Shown: piece after piece, positions 7,946 to 16,171 of the stretch | Layout: every line of letters begins with the position of its first letter | Position numbering within the stretch: position 1 is the first letter of the stretch | From: Bermanella sp034112325 | GTDB lineage: Bacteria > Pseudomonadota > Gammaproteobacteria > Pseudomonadales > Oceanobacteraceae | Direction of reading: 5' to 3' | Assembly: GCA_034112325.1 (NCBI GenBank) | Contig: JAWUVO010000067.1 | Location: forward strand, 1 to 32,288 | Length of the DNA stretch: 32,288 nt | The notes under the pieces: model-generated | Told to the model about the DNA's origin: nothing | The model's input: only the letters and a program-made list of their open reading frames with translations | Database searches by the model: none | Translations under genes and position numbers: made by a program

Positions 7946-9538
7946 CTAGCTATTGGTTAGTTGCTTGGCGAGTTTGCTGGCTTGTTTTAATGCTAAACCA
8001 TACACAGACAGCTGTGGATTGGCTCCAATGCTGGTGGGAAATGCCGAGCCATCAATGATAGAAAGGTTTTCAGCATGGTGGAATCGACAATCGCTATTAA
8101 TCACAGACGTGCGTTCGTCTTCACCCATGGCACAGCCCCCCATGATATGAGCGGTAAGTAACCGTTCACGATGAATCTCCTGGGGTAAATTATCAATGGC
8201 CGTTTTACATTCTGCTAGGGTTTTATAAAATTTCGCGTCGTGATGTAAAGGCATGACTTGATTGGCGCCAGCTGCAAATTGTAATTCAGCCATCGCATGA
8301 TGAGCTTTGCGTAGGCCTTTCCAAATGTAGTCTGTCAGTGGGTAATCTAGAATTGGTTTACCGCTAGGGTCAAGTTCAATGGAGCCACCTTGGCTTTGCT
8401 CAGTAAAGCCATCACGTAACAGTGCAATGGTGGCTTGAAGATTTGGTAGGTCTTTCATTGTGTCGATCAACCTAAAGCCATGAAAACCTAATATCTGACC
8501 GCCCATAGTAGGCTGCATTGGTGGAACTTCTAATTTAAAACCCATTTCACCATCTGCAGGCCATTGAAATTGGTCGCTGTAAATAGACTGTGGGGCACCA
8601 TAAAAGGCATTAACAGTATCAGGCATTTTTGCCACGTTGGCATTTACCGGATGTATTGTGGTGTTTTTACCTATGCGGTTATGTGGGTCGGGTGCGTTTG
8701 AACGTAGTAATAAACCGGGGTTATTAATGCCGCCGCCACTTAATACTATGTGCTTAGCTTTAAAAGACAGTTTAACCCCTGTTGGTGTTTTTCCGTCTTT
8801 ACCAAGCGCTAGACATTCTACCGATTCAACTTTGTTGTTAGAAAATATAAGTCGGTCGGCGCTGCAATTGTAATAAAGGCTGCCACCATTTTTTAACGCT
8901 TCAGGGACCGTGGTCACCAACATACTTTGTTTGGCATTGGTTGGGCAGCCTGTACCGCAATAACCTAAATCCCAGCAACCAGCTACGTTGCGTGGAATAA
9001 CCGCCCAAGACCAGTTATTTTTTTCACAACCTCTCTTAAGAATGTCGTTATTAGCATTTGGTGCCATTTTCCATTTTTCTACGTTAAGGCGCTTTTCCAT
9101 TTGTTCAAAATAAGGCTTCATTTCGGCAGCAGAAAACCCTTTTACCCCATGTACATCTGTCCAATGTTCTAGGGTAGAGGTGGGAGTACGAAAACTTGAT
9201 GTCCAGTTAACAACCGTTGTCCCGCCTACAGTACGGCCTTGAAAAATACTGAACGCACCATCTTTAGTGCTTCGTCCTGCACCTTCTTGATACAGGTCTC
9301 CATAGGCTTCAATTTCATTCATATTAAAGTCGTCTGAGGTTTTTAGCCCCCCTTCTTCAATCATCACAACTTTCAGCCCTGCTTGGCTAAGCACCTCTGC
9401 GGTTACGCCGCCGCCAGCGCCGGTGCCAATGATAATTACATCAGCTTCGACAGTTGTATTGCTTTGAATGGTTGATGCGTTGTTTAGATCCCAATTTTCA
9501 CTTTGAGATCTTTGTTTAAAGATATCTGGAACAGCCAT
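7946..9538 (-). CDS. laoA: GMC-family FAD-dependent long-chain alcohol dehydrogenase LaoA
   Basis: A 530-residue flavoprotein predicted to oxidise long-chain alcohols to aldehydes. The FAD dinucleotide fold is near the N-terminus (DVIIIGTGAGGGVTAEVL, about residues 33-50), followed by QGRTVGGTTVVNW. A Cys-rich loop CGTGCPTNAKQSM sits mid-protein, and the C-terminal part HIMGGCAMG...GANPQLSVYGLA belongs to the GMC C-terminal domain. It has no export signal of its own. It is the last gene of laoC-laoB-laoA (gap to laoB 26 bases), and the cluster order matches LaoABCR described for P. aeruginosa. Electrons probably go to a membrane carrier rather than NAD; no cytochrome gene is adjacent. The substrate assignment is by cluster analogy. 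Confidence 0.88.
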   Translation of the reverse strand: MAVPDIFKQRSQSENWDLNNASTIQSNTTVEADVIIIGTGAGGGVTAEVLSQAGLKVVMIEEGGLKTSDDFNMNEIEAYGDLYQEGAGRSTKDGAFSIFQGRTVGGTTVVNWTSSFRTPTSTLEHWTDVHGVKGFSAAEMKPYFEQMEKRLNVEKWKMAPNANNDILKRGCEKNNWSWAVIPRNVAGCWDLGYCGTGCPTNAKQSMLVTTVPEALKNGGSLYYNCSADRLIFSNNKVESVECLALGKDGKTPTGVKLSFKAKHIVLSGGGINNPGLLLRSNAPDPHNRIGKNTTIHPVNANVAKMPDTVNAFYGAPQSIYSDQFQWPADGEMGFKLEVPPMQPTMGGQILGFHGFRLIDTMKDLPNLQATIALLRDGFTEQSQGGSIELDPSGKPILDYPLTDYIWKGLRKAHHAMAELQFAAGANQVMPLHHDAKFYKTLAECKTAIDNLPQEIHRERLLTAHIMGGCAMGEDERTSVINSDCRFHHAENLSIIDGSAFPTSIGANPQLSVYGLALKQASKLAKQLTNS

Positions 9539-9564
9539 AATAATTTATCTACCAGTGAAAAAGG

Positions 9565-10116
9565 TTATACGGATTTTTTAGTAATTAGAATGTCAGCATA
9601 CGGAGGCCCAGGGTAGCCAACGGCCCCCCAAGCTTCTTTTTGACCAAACCAAGTGGCGCACATTAGCTTATTTAAGCCGTTGTATCCTAGGGTAAGTAAA
9701 CCAATAGAGCTCTCTCGCCAACTGTTTAAAAAGTTTTCTATTTCAGCTTCACTGGCGTTTTCCCACTTACTCCACACACCAGTGGCTAATCCTCGTGTTA
9801 AACCAAAGGTCAGTAATGTGAAGAGATCAGATATTTGCTTGGTGTTATGAGCATCTAACTTAAACAGCGCTTCATCAATTGTGGCTATTATGGTGTCAAC
9901 ACCTGCTTTATTGGCTGTAGGCTCTGCAGGTAGGCTTCCCTTGAGCATGACAGGAGCAATCGCCGCTAGCATTATGCGATCTTGTGAGCGCAAAACCCGC
10001 CACTGGCCATTTTCAGGCAGGGTTTCAGAGCAACCGCTCAAACTAGCAGTAGCACCGACAGCCGCCAGAGCAGCAGAGCCGGTTGCACTCAGCTTCAAAA
10101 ATGATCTTCTATTCAT
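9565..10116 (-). CDS. laoB: Tat-signal small subunit LaoB (gluconate-dehydrogenase subunit-3-like)
   Basis: The N-terminus NRRSFLKLSATGSAAL is a twin-arginine signal, and it ends in ASLSGC, which also reads as a lipobox (Cys29 when counted from the ATG). The rest resembles the small Tat-exported subunits found with GMC dehydrogenases such as gluconate and fructose dehydrogenase. An upstream in-frame GTG at 10123-10125 would add three residues (MRS). I prefer the ATG at 10114-10116 because AGG lies 8 bases before it. The gap to laoC is 19 bases. It probably assembles with LaoA and guides it to the Tat machinery or the membrane; that is inference. The P. aeruginosa counterpart is in the same position. 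Confidence 0.8.
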   Translation of the reverse strand: MNRRSFLKLSATGSAALAAVGATASLSGCSETLPENGQWRVLRSQDRIMLAAIAPVMLKGSLPAEPTANKAGVDTIIATIDEALFKLDAHNTKQISDLFTLLTFGLTRGLATGVWSKWENASEAEIENFLNSWRESSIGLLTLGYNGLNKLMCATWFGQKEAWGAVGYPGPPYADILITKKSV

Positions 10117-10144
10117 ACTGCGCACCTGTCATAACGATAGTCAC

Positions 10145-11593
10145 TTAGCGAATGATAAACTTATAAATCAACTTGTGCATAAAGCGATCATGCGGCGCGT
10201 GGATAAGGTGCCCCATGTTAATACGACCTTTTTTATGTACAGATTTAGCATGGCTTAAAGAGGTAAAACCTTCTTTGCCGTGGTATGCGCCAATGCCTGA
10301 ATCACCAACTCCTCCAAACGGCATATCGTCCTGAGCAATATGCGTTAGGCAGTCGTTAATTGTTACACCGCCAGCGTGGGTTTGAGTCAGAACTTGCTTT
10401 TGTTCCGAGCCGTTAAACGAAAACAGATATAAAGCTAATGGACGCGGGCCATCGTTAATGTGTGAAATTGCCTGGTCTATATTGTCGTACGTTAAAATAG
10501 GAAGTAGTGGACCAAATATTTCGTCTTGCATGATGGTCATATCTTCAGTTGTGTTTTCCACAATTGATAGGGGCATTTTACGTGTGCCTGCAAAGTCTTC
10601 ATTAGCAGGGTTTAGCGTTGTAATGTTTGCGCCTTTCGATTCGGCATCTTTTAACAGGCCAGCTAATCGTAAGTGCTGACGATCATTGATGATGGCAGTG
10701 TAGTCGTTGTTATTTTTTAGGGTTGGGAAGCTCTCTTTATAGCGATCAATTAATGCTGCTTTTAAATCCTCAACTCTATTTTTAGCACAAAGAATGTAAT
10801 CAGGAGCAATACACGTTTGACCTGCGTTAGTTGCTTTGCCAAAAATAATGGCCTGCGCCGCGGTTTTTAAATTAGTGGTGTCGGTAATAATGCAAGGTGA
10901 CTTACCGCCAAGTTCTAATGTAACTGGTACTAGGTTTTTACCGCAGGCCGACATAACGTGGCGGGCAACCGAAGTAGACCCTGTAAAGATTAAATGGTCC
11001 CAGTGAATGTTTGAGAACGCGGCGCCAACATTAGCTTCGCCAGACAGAATAGCCACTTGGTCTTCAGAGAATGCTTCCGCTAACATACGGCGTATTATTT
11101 CGTTTGTAGCGGGAGTGAATTCAGACATTTTAATAACAGCGCGGTTGCCTGCAGCTAAAGCTGTGGCTAATGGTGCAATGGCTAGCTGTACAGGATAGTT
11201 CCAAGGAACCATAATGCCTACCACGCCTTTCGGCTGAAAATGTACCTTGTTAGAAGCTGGGGCAAATAGCGCACTCACGTGACGGCTGCTGGGCTTCATC
11301 CATTTCTTAAGGTTTTTGCGGTTATACTTGATACATTCTAACGTCACCATAATTTCAGCGATCATGGTTTCGGCTGTTGATCGAGAGCTAAAGTCGGTAT
11401 TTACGGCTTGGGCTAGCTCATTTTTATATTTGCGTAATATAGCGGATAACTTGTCTAGATCGGCGCGACGAAGGTCAGCGCTTGGGTAAGGAGACGCAGC
11501 GTAAGCCGATTTTTGCCTAGCCACCACATCGTTCAAAAAAGCTATCTGTAATTCTTCTTCTGTATCTTTTAATTGCACGGCTGTGGCTGACAT
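10145..11593 (-). CDS. laoC: Long-chain aldehyde dehydrogenase LaoC (coniferyl-aldehyde-dehydrogenase-like)
   Basis: An NAD(P)-dependent aldehyde dehydrogenase of 482 residues predicted to oxidise fatty aldehydes made by LaoA to fatty acids. Catalytic Cys261 lies in NAGQTC, and the general base Glu227 is in LELGGKSPC. MVPWNYPVQLA and IFTGS are cofactor-site motifs. The C-terminal tail after the ALDH fold (HDRFMHKLIYKFIIR) is basic and amphipathic, and could anchor it to the membrane as in fatty aldehyde dehydrogenases; this is inference. It is the first gene of the lao operon, with AAGGGG before its ATG and a good sigma-70 promoter about 50 bases upstream that is overlaid by a palindromic operator. 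Confidence 0.9.
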   Translation of the reverse strand: MSATAVQLKDTEEELQIAFLNDVVARQKSAYAASPYPSADLRRADLDKLSAILRKYKNELAQAVNTDFSSRSTAETMIAEIMVTLECIKYNRKNLKKWMKPSSRHVSALFAPASNKVHFQPKGVVGIMVPWNYPVQLAIAPLATALAAGNRAVIKMSEFTPATNEIIRRMLAEAFSEDQVAILSGEANVGAAFSNIHWDHLIFTGSTSVARHVMSACGKNLVPVTLELGGKSPCIITDTTNLKTAAQAIIFGKATNAGQTCIAPDYILCAKNRVEDLKAALIDRYKESFPTLKNNNDYTAIINDRQHLRLAGLLKDAESKGANITTLNPANEDFAGTRKMPLSIVENTTEDMTIMQDEIFGPLLPILTYDNIDQAISHINDGPRPLALYLFSFNGSEQKQVLTQTHAGGVTINDCLTHIAQDDMPFGGVGDSGIGAYHGKEGFTSLSHAKSVHKKGRINMGHLIHAPHDRFMHKLIYKFIIR

Positions 11594-11641
11594 TTAAAAT
11601 CCCCTTATTTAGCTATTATCATCATATTTTTATATACCATC

Positions 11642-11670
11642 ATTATTAGAGTGATTACTCTAAAGGTCAA
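11642..11670 (-). promoter_or_regulatory. Sigma-70 promoter of the laoCBA operon
   Basis: On the minus strand, TTGACC (plus 11665-11670) and AATAAT (plus 11642-11647) are separated by exactly 17 bases. Each hexamer matches five of six consensus bases. Transcription would start near 11635, giving a leader of about 40 bases before laoC. Confidence 0.65.
11646..11663. promoter_or_regulatory. Candidate LaoR operator
   Basis: TTAGAGTGATTACTCTAA is an 18-bp palindrome with perfect 7-bp arms and one mismatched pair in its four-base centre. It fills the spacer between the -35 and -10 hexamers of the lao promoter and touches the -10. The size and position are typical of a TetR-family repressor site. 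The protein-site assignment is inference. Confidence 0.65.
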
Positions 11671-11816
11671 TGCTTAATTGGCTGACAAAGTCGATTTCTA
11701 AAAAATGTTATTGCCCATTTGTCTGAGGGTTGAGAGAATGCTTGCCTATTTTTAATACGTTGAAAAGGTCTTGCTTAGCAGCAGACTTTCAGGGTTGTGG
11801 TCAGGAATATTAGGCA

Positions 11817-12479
11817 ATGAAGACACGTGAACGCATCATTCAAGCCAGTAAAGAACTGTTTAATGAACAGGGTGAGCGCAACGTAACGACAAATCATATT
11901 GCATCCCACTTAGGCATTAGCCCTGGCAATTTGTATTACCACTTTAAAAATAAGCAGCAAATCATCTTTGATATCTATTTGACCTATGAAAAACAGGTAG
12001 ATGAACAATTGCAGATGCCCGACGATCGTCCGCTGACTATTAACGACAAGCTAATCTACTTACAAGCCATTTTTAAAGGCTTGTGGGATTACCGGTTTCT
12101 TCACCGTGACCTGCAATATTTATTAGAAATTAATGAAGAGCTACATAAGCGTTACAACGACTTTTTTAAACGCTGCTTATCTCGTGTTCAAAGTATATAC
12201 ATGGGCTTACGAGATTCGGGAATTATTGATGCCAGTGATAAAGAGGTACGAGCATTGGCATTAAACACCTGGATATTGGTTACATCTTGGTTTGGGTTTA
12301 TGCATACCAATTTATTAATAGAAGAAGGCCAAGAAGAAAGCTTGGAATTATTACATGCCGGTATTTATCAAATATTTGCACTAGAAAGCCCTTATTTAAA
12401 TGAAGAGTATCGAGAGCCTGTTTCTCAAATGGTGTCTAGTCTTGGCAAGTCTCTAGAGCAAATTATGGTGCTGACTTAA
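11817..12479 (+). CDS. laoR: TetR-family repressor LaoR
   Basis: A 220-residue regulator with an N-terminal helix-turn-helix (about residues 22-47: TNHIASHLGISPGNLYYHF followed by KNKQQIIFDIY), the TetR signature. The C-terminal two thirds is a helical ligand-binding and dimer domain; long-chain acyl or alcohol effectors are a reasonable guess. It is transcribed away from laoC across 223 bases that carry the candidate operator. A strong terminator follows. In P. aeruginosa the equivalent laoR represses the lao genes. The ATG at 11817 is the first good start; its Shine-Dalgarno sequence is weak. Confidence 0.88.
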   Translation: MKTRERIIQASKELFNEQGERNVTTNHIASHLGISPGNLYYHFKNKQQIIFDIYLTYEKQVDEQLQMPDDRPLTINDKLIYLQAIFKGLWDYRFLHRDLQYLLEINEELHKRYNDFFKRCLSRVQSIYMGLRDSGIIDASDKEVRALALNTWILVTSWFGFMHTNLLIEEGQEESLELLHAGIYQIFALESPYLNEEYREPVSQMVSSLGKSLEQIMVLT

Positions 12480-12517
12480 TTCAAGTTTCTAGTGAGTAAA
12501 TAAGGCTGTAGGCAGAT

Positions 12518-12546
12518 AAAAAAACCCACTAATAAGTGGGTTTTTT
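12518..12546. terminator. Bidirectional terminator between laoR and the VOC gene
   Basis: AAAAAACCCACT, loop AATA, then AGTGGGTTTTTT: a perfect 12-bp stem with A-run and T-run tails, so it can serve both converging genes. Confidence 0.9.
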
Positions 12547-12567
12547 CATGCTAGTTAACGTCCATGT

Positions 12568-13074
12568 TTACTGGTTGTAAGCACCGCTGGCGTAATGTAA
12601 CTCGTAGCTATGGCTATAAATTTCTAAGATATTACCAAATGGGTCTTCCATATAGATCATGCGATAAGGCTTTTCACCAGGGTAATAATAACGTGGTTCT
12701 TTCATCCGTTTTTTACCACCAGCAGCCACAATTTTATCGGCTAAACCTTCTACATCAGGGTCTTGAACGCAGAAATGAAAGATACCTGTTTTCCAATATT
12801 CAAAGTTGTCTGTTGGGTTTTCTTGATTGTTAAATTCAAACAGCTCTATCCCAATACGGTCACCGGTGGATAGATGTGCAATTTTAAACTTGTCCCACCC
12901 AGCGCCAAAAACATCGGTACACATTTCACCAATCGGGCTGTCATCTTCGGTAATATTGGTGGGCTCCATAATTAGATACCAGCCCAGTACCTCGGTATAA
13001 AATTTTACAGCTTTTTCTAGGTCAGGTACCGAAATACCTATGTGTGAAAAGGTTCTAGGATACGGTGTAGACAT
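12568..13074 (-). CDS. VOC-superfamily (glyoxalase/dioxygenase fold) protein
   Basis: A 168-residue protein of the vicinal oxygen chelate superfamily. The start FSHIGISVPDLEKAVKFYTEVLGW is the classic first beta-alpha-beta-beta-beta module with a metal-ligand His, and the end MIYMEDPFGNILEIYSHSYE is the second module with a metal-ligand Glu. His in GIFHFCVQDPDVEG is a further candidate ligand. The reaction (lactoylglutathione lyase, dioxygenase or resistance protein) cannot be told from sequence alone. AAGGAAA lies 8 bases before the ATG. It is divergent from the LysR gene at 13218, which probably controls it. Confidence 0.88.
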   Translation of the reverse strand: MSTPYPRTFSHIGISVPDLEKAVKFYTEVLGWYLIMEPTNITEDDSPIGEMCTDVFGAGWDKFKIAHLSTGDRIGIELFEFNNQENPTDNFEYWKTGIFHFCVQDPDVEGLADKIVAAGGKKRMKEPRYYYPGEKPYRMIYMEDPFGNILEIYSHSYELHYASGAYNQ

Positions 13075-13160
13075 AATTAATGTTTCCTTGTTTGATGATT
13101 ATTGCAAAGCATTAACTGCTTCAATATCCCTATAATAGGAGTTGTCTGTTTAAATAAGAA

Positions 13161-13187
13161 ATTATCATATATTATAGTTTTGATAAT
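13161..13187. promoter_or_regulatory. Inverted repeat between the VOC and LysR genes, candidate LysR site
   Basis: ATTATCA (13161-13167) and TGATAAT (13181-13187) are perfect 7-bp arms, 13 bases apart, in the 143-base gap between divergent genes. This fits a LysR-type recognition dyad; there is no direct proof. Confidence 0.45.
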
Positions 13188-13191
13188 ATTT

Positions 13192-13220
13192 TGTTATGAG
13201 ACTGTTATGAGATTGTTATG
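13192..13220 (+). repeat. 11-bp tandem repeat carrying three staggered ATGs at the LysR start
   Basis: TGTTATGAGAC, TGTTATGAGAT and TGTTATG follow each other with a period of 11. Each contains an ATG (13196, 13207, 13218), and these lie in three different frames. Only 13218 opens the LysR gene; the GAGA of the second copy is placed as its ribosome site. Confidence 0.7.
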
Positions 13221-14108
13221 TTAAACCTCACATGGCTACACACCTTTAAGATACTAGTAGAGACGGGTCACTTTACTGAAACGGCTAAAAAACTGTTCAT
13301 GACACAGCCAGGTGTGAGTCAGCATGTTAAAAAATTAGAAGCTACTTGCGGACACGCTTTAATCACGCGGGATAAAAAACGTTTTGAGCTTACTGAGCAG
13401 GGTCGCTTGGTGTATGACTATGCAAAAGAGGTTCAAGTGAATGAGGCGGAGTTATTAGAACGACTAAGCTTTGATGATCCCTACTCAGGAATATGTAAAC
13501 TGGCATGCCCAGGAGCATTAGCTTTAAGCCTTTATCCCAAGCTGCTTGATATGCAAATTAAACACCCAAAACTACTTATCCAGTTAGAGGTGGCACCTAA
13601 CAACAAAATACTTGCAGGTATTGAATCGGGAGAATTTGATTTTGCGATTGTCACCAAGCAGCCTGACGAACAGCTTTTTGATTATCAACAAATGGGCAGC
13701 GACGAGCTATGTTTAATTTTACCAAAAGACTACGTTGATGAGCCTGTATTGCAGTCTTTGTCGGAGCTTGGTCTAATCGATCATCCGGATGCTAAGCACT
13801 ATTTATCCAGCTATTTTTCACAGTCTAGAATGGCTCAGCTAGCGGATGCAAAGATCGATGAAATACCGATATCAGGGTATGTGAATCAACTTGTTCAGAT
13901 TCTTATTCCGGTAAGCAATGGATTAGGATTTACTGTGTTGCCAAGAAGCGCATTCGATAGCTTCTCAGAAAAGCATCTGCTGACAATTGTTGAACCCAAA
14001 AAAAGGGTGATGGAACATTTATTAGGGGTTAAGACACGTAATAGGCAATTACCAGCACGCTATAAAGGCGTAATCGAAAAAATTAAATCGATTATCTCCA
14101 GTTTATAG
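13218..14108 (+). CDS. LysR-family transcriptional regulator (ArgP/LysG-like N-terminus)
   Basis: A 296-residue regulator with a winged helix-turn-helix at residues 1-60 (HFTETAKKLFMTQPGVSQHV followed by KKLE) and a periplasmic-binding-protein-like effector domain after it. The length is typical. The start ATG at 13218 gives the standard MLNLTWLHTFKILVETGHF opening. It faces the VOC-family gene across 143 bases with a dyad, so that gene is the obvious target. The effector is unknown. There is no clear terminator; the gene ends 38 bases before the convergent rsmD. Confidence 0.9.
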   Translation: MLNLTWLHTFKILVETGHFTETAKKLFMTQPGVSQHVKKLEATCGHALITRDKKRFELTEQGRLVYDYAKEVQVNEAELLERLSFDDPYSGICKLACPGALALSLYPKLLDMQIKHPKLLIQLEVAPNNKILAGIESGEFDFAIVTKQPDEQLFDYQQMGSDELCLILPKDYVDEPVLQSLSELGLIDHPDAKHYLSSYFSQSRMAQLADAKIDEIPISGYVNQLVQILIPVSNGLGFTVLPRSAFDSFSEKHLLTIVEPKKRVMEHLLGVKTRNRQLPARYKGVIEKIKSIISSL

Positions 14109-14146
14109 CGGCCGTTAACAAATCAGTGATGGTCCCCGCGGTGGTT

Positions 14147-14719
14147 CTAGGTTGATGCTTCTACTTTAAACAGTCTTAACATAACCATACCAGCTTGTTT
14201 CTCACGGAATAAATGCCAGTGTCTAGGGATGGGTAAATCACTTAGATTGCCTTCACTTTCAATATAAACCCAGCTATTGGTTTTAACTAGGTTGTTGTCG
14301 TTAATAAGGTTAATACAGTCAGGCAGAAGACCTTTATTAAACGGCGGGTCTAAAAAGATTACATCAAATTGCTCGGTGCAGCTGGTCAGCCAAATCAAAG
14401 CATCAGTTTGAATAATACTGATATTTTGTGCGCCCAGAGTTTTGGCATTTTCGTTGAGATTTTTAATGGCTAGTTTGTTTTTTTCAATCAGAGTAGCCGA
14501 CGCAGCTTCACGAGAAAGCGCTTCAAATCCCAACACTCCAGAACCGGCAAATACATCAAGTACATTGGCTCCGTACAAGTAAGGCTGAAGCCAGTTAAAT
14601 ACGGTTTCGCGGACTCGGTCGGTGGTTGGGCGTAAGCCTTCAACGTCAGCTATGGGCAACATTCTACTGCGCCATTTACCACCAATTATGCGAAGGCGAC
14701 TGCCTGTTTTTTTAGCCAT
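14147..14719 (-). CDS. rsmD: 16S rRNA (guanine(966)-N(2))-methyltransferase
   Basis: An S-adenosylmethionine-dependent enzyme that methylates G966 of 16S rRNA in the assembled small subunit. It is 190 residues long. The N-terminal RIIGGKWRSRMLP and LRPTTDRVRETVFNWL motifs are specific to RsmD. Motif I is VLDVFAGSG at about residues 53-61, and the catalytic motif IV is DPPF at 124-127. It follows the M16-like gene by 42 bases on the same strand, and convergence with the LysR gene ends it. The position near ftsY matches Pseudomonas and E. coli. Confidence 0.96.
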   Translation of the reverse strand: MAKKTGSRLRIIGGKWRSRMLPIADVEGLRPTTDRVRETVFNWLQPYLYGANVLDVFAGSGVLGFEALSREAASATLIEKNKLAIKNLNENAKTLGAQNISIIQTDALIWLTSCTEQFDVIFLDPPFNKGLLPDCINLINDNNLVKTNSWVYIESEGNLSDLPIPRHWHLFREKQAGMVMLRLFKVEAST

Positions 14720-14761
14720 TAGAATGAACCTTACTGCAAGGTAGCCATTTTATAGGCACCC

Positions 14762-16021
14762 TTAATCCTGATAAAGCCAAGGCAATAATGTCTCAGATGC
14801 CGTTTCCCAGTTGTCATCATCCCAGCCGTCTAACACAGAAAGATCTTTGCGAAGCTGGTTGACCGGTAAGCGGTAAGCATTAAGTTCAACTAAATATTGG
14901 CTTAAACCTGAGGCGTTATTCACCATTTCTAACCATTTTTTGGCTAGCTGGCGTGTATTGTGCGCAATCATATCTGAATCTATTTGATCCTGCACAGCGT
15001 GTTTTAGCTGGTCTGGCTGCCGAATCACCAGGGTGCTGTTGTATTTTCCAGGCTGCCATTTAACCGAGTCCCCATGAATTGCTTTTAACAGCTGCACTGT
15101 CATTTGCTTGTCCACATGAGTTTGCAGCTGTTGTTTAGCCATTTCCTCCTGAGATTTAGCGGCCTTTTTTATGGTCCCATTTTTTAACGTTTGTGGGTCA
15201 TTACTTTCAATAAAATCATTAATATATTCACCAGGCCATACAACCATTAACTGTTGGTGATTACTAACTGTGCCAATTGATTTTGAAGCTATAGACGAGT
15301 ACGAAGGCGATTTATATTTAGACGCCGGTAATAAGCTTTCCATAATAATTTGTGCGCCACGCTCACTAATGTCACCGACAATACTGGCGTGAAGACGTTG
15401 TGGGTGGATATATGCTTGCTGGTATTTTTGCAGTTGCGCGCGGGTAAAGCTGGCGGCTGAGGCAAGATTATTCTGCTTGATGTTTCCATAGGCATGACCA
15501 GCATAGGTTTGCTGCCATAGCTCATCACTCAATGTGGGCAGTGTTTGTGCGTTGATTTTCACTAGCTTTTTAATGGCTTGGTTAGGCAGTTTTGGTCTAT
15601 ATAAAAGTGCCACACTTTGCTCAATTTGGCTTTTCATTTTAACTGGGTCGGTACTTAAATGCAGAGTAAATTTTATAAAGTCTTGGTCTAATGAAACTTC
15701 CATTGGTAGTTTCATTGTTTGGCTTTCAAATTTTAATAGCTGAGCCAGCATATTTGCTCGACCAGTGAATGCATCGTCGTAGGCAAAACCAGCTTGATAC
15801 CAAAGCTGGATTTCTAGGGTTTCACTAAAATATGGGCTGTACCAAACTTTTGCACCGCTATCGGCATGCCAAATACTAATGTCTAACTTTGGGGCTGGTG
15901 GTAATGGCTTGTAATCCATTTGACGAGCACTTTGGCCAAAAATAACAATTAATGCGGCACTTGCCAGCATCAATACATTTAGGCTCATTCGATTAAACTT
16001 AGGCTGGTACTCGTTGCTCAT
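14762..16021 (-). CDS. M16-like (insulinase-fold) protein lacking the zinc motif
   Basis: A 419-residue protein with one N-terminal membrane segment (about residues 12-30) followed by an M16-type fold: YFSETLEIQLWYQAG, then GRANMLAQLL where active members have the HxxEH zinc site. His and Glu of that motif are missing (NMLAQ), so it should be proteolytically inactive. In Pseudomonas two M16 genes sit side by side between rsmD and ftsY, one catalytic and one not; only this one remains here. The middle (about residues 270-300) is rich in charged residues and looks like a linker. It may be a scaffold or chaperone partner; the role is unknown. It is divergent from ftsY and is followed by rsmD. 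Confidence 0.75.
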   Translation of the reverse strand: MSNEYQPKFNRMSLNVLMLASAALIVIFGQSARQMDYKPLPPAPKLDISIWHADSGAKVWYSPYFSETLEIQLWYQAGFAYDDAFTGRANMLAQLLKFESQTMKLPMEVSLDQDFIKFTLHLSTDPVKMKSQIEQSVALLYRPKLPNQAIKKLVKINAQTLPTLSDELWQQTYAGHAYGNIKQNNLASAASFTRAQLQKYQQAYIHPQRLHASIVGDISERGAQIIMESLLPASKYKSPSYSSIASKSIGTVSNHQQLMVVWPGEYINDFIESNDPQTLKNGTIKKAAKSQEEMAKQQLQTHVDKQMTVQLLKAIHGDSVKWQPGKYNSTLVIRQPDQLKHAVQDQIDSDMIAHNTRQLAKKWLEMVNNASGLSQYLVELNAYRLPVNQLRKDLSVLDGWDDDNWETASETLLPWLYQD

Positions 16022-16171
16022 TCAGCTTCCTTGTCATTAGACTTTTTATTCTGCGGTGACTGGCTTAAAATCGGTGATGTAAAATCCAATATTCCAGACA
16101 CAAACCATAGCAGTATTTTTAGGCGACTAATGATAGGATAGCCGTTTTAAAGCATTAGGTGGAAGTAACCC

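Noticed and set aside
9881..10258. 125-codon plus-strand open frame across the laoB start and laoC end
   Set aside because: It overlaps two well-supported genes on the opposite strand and has no ribosome site or family features.
14762..16021. M16-like gene as a pseudogene
   Set aside because: The frame is intact over 419 codons with a membrane anchor and neighbour-like base use; loss of the zinc motif alone does not make it a broken gene.
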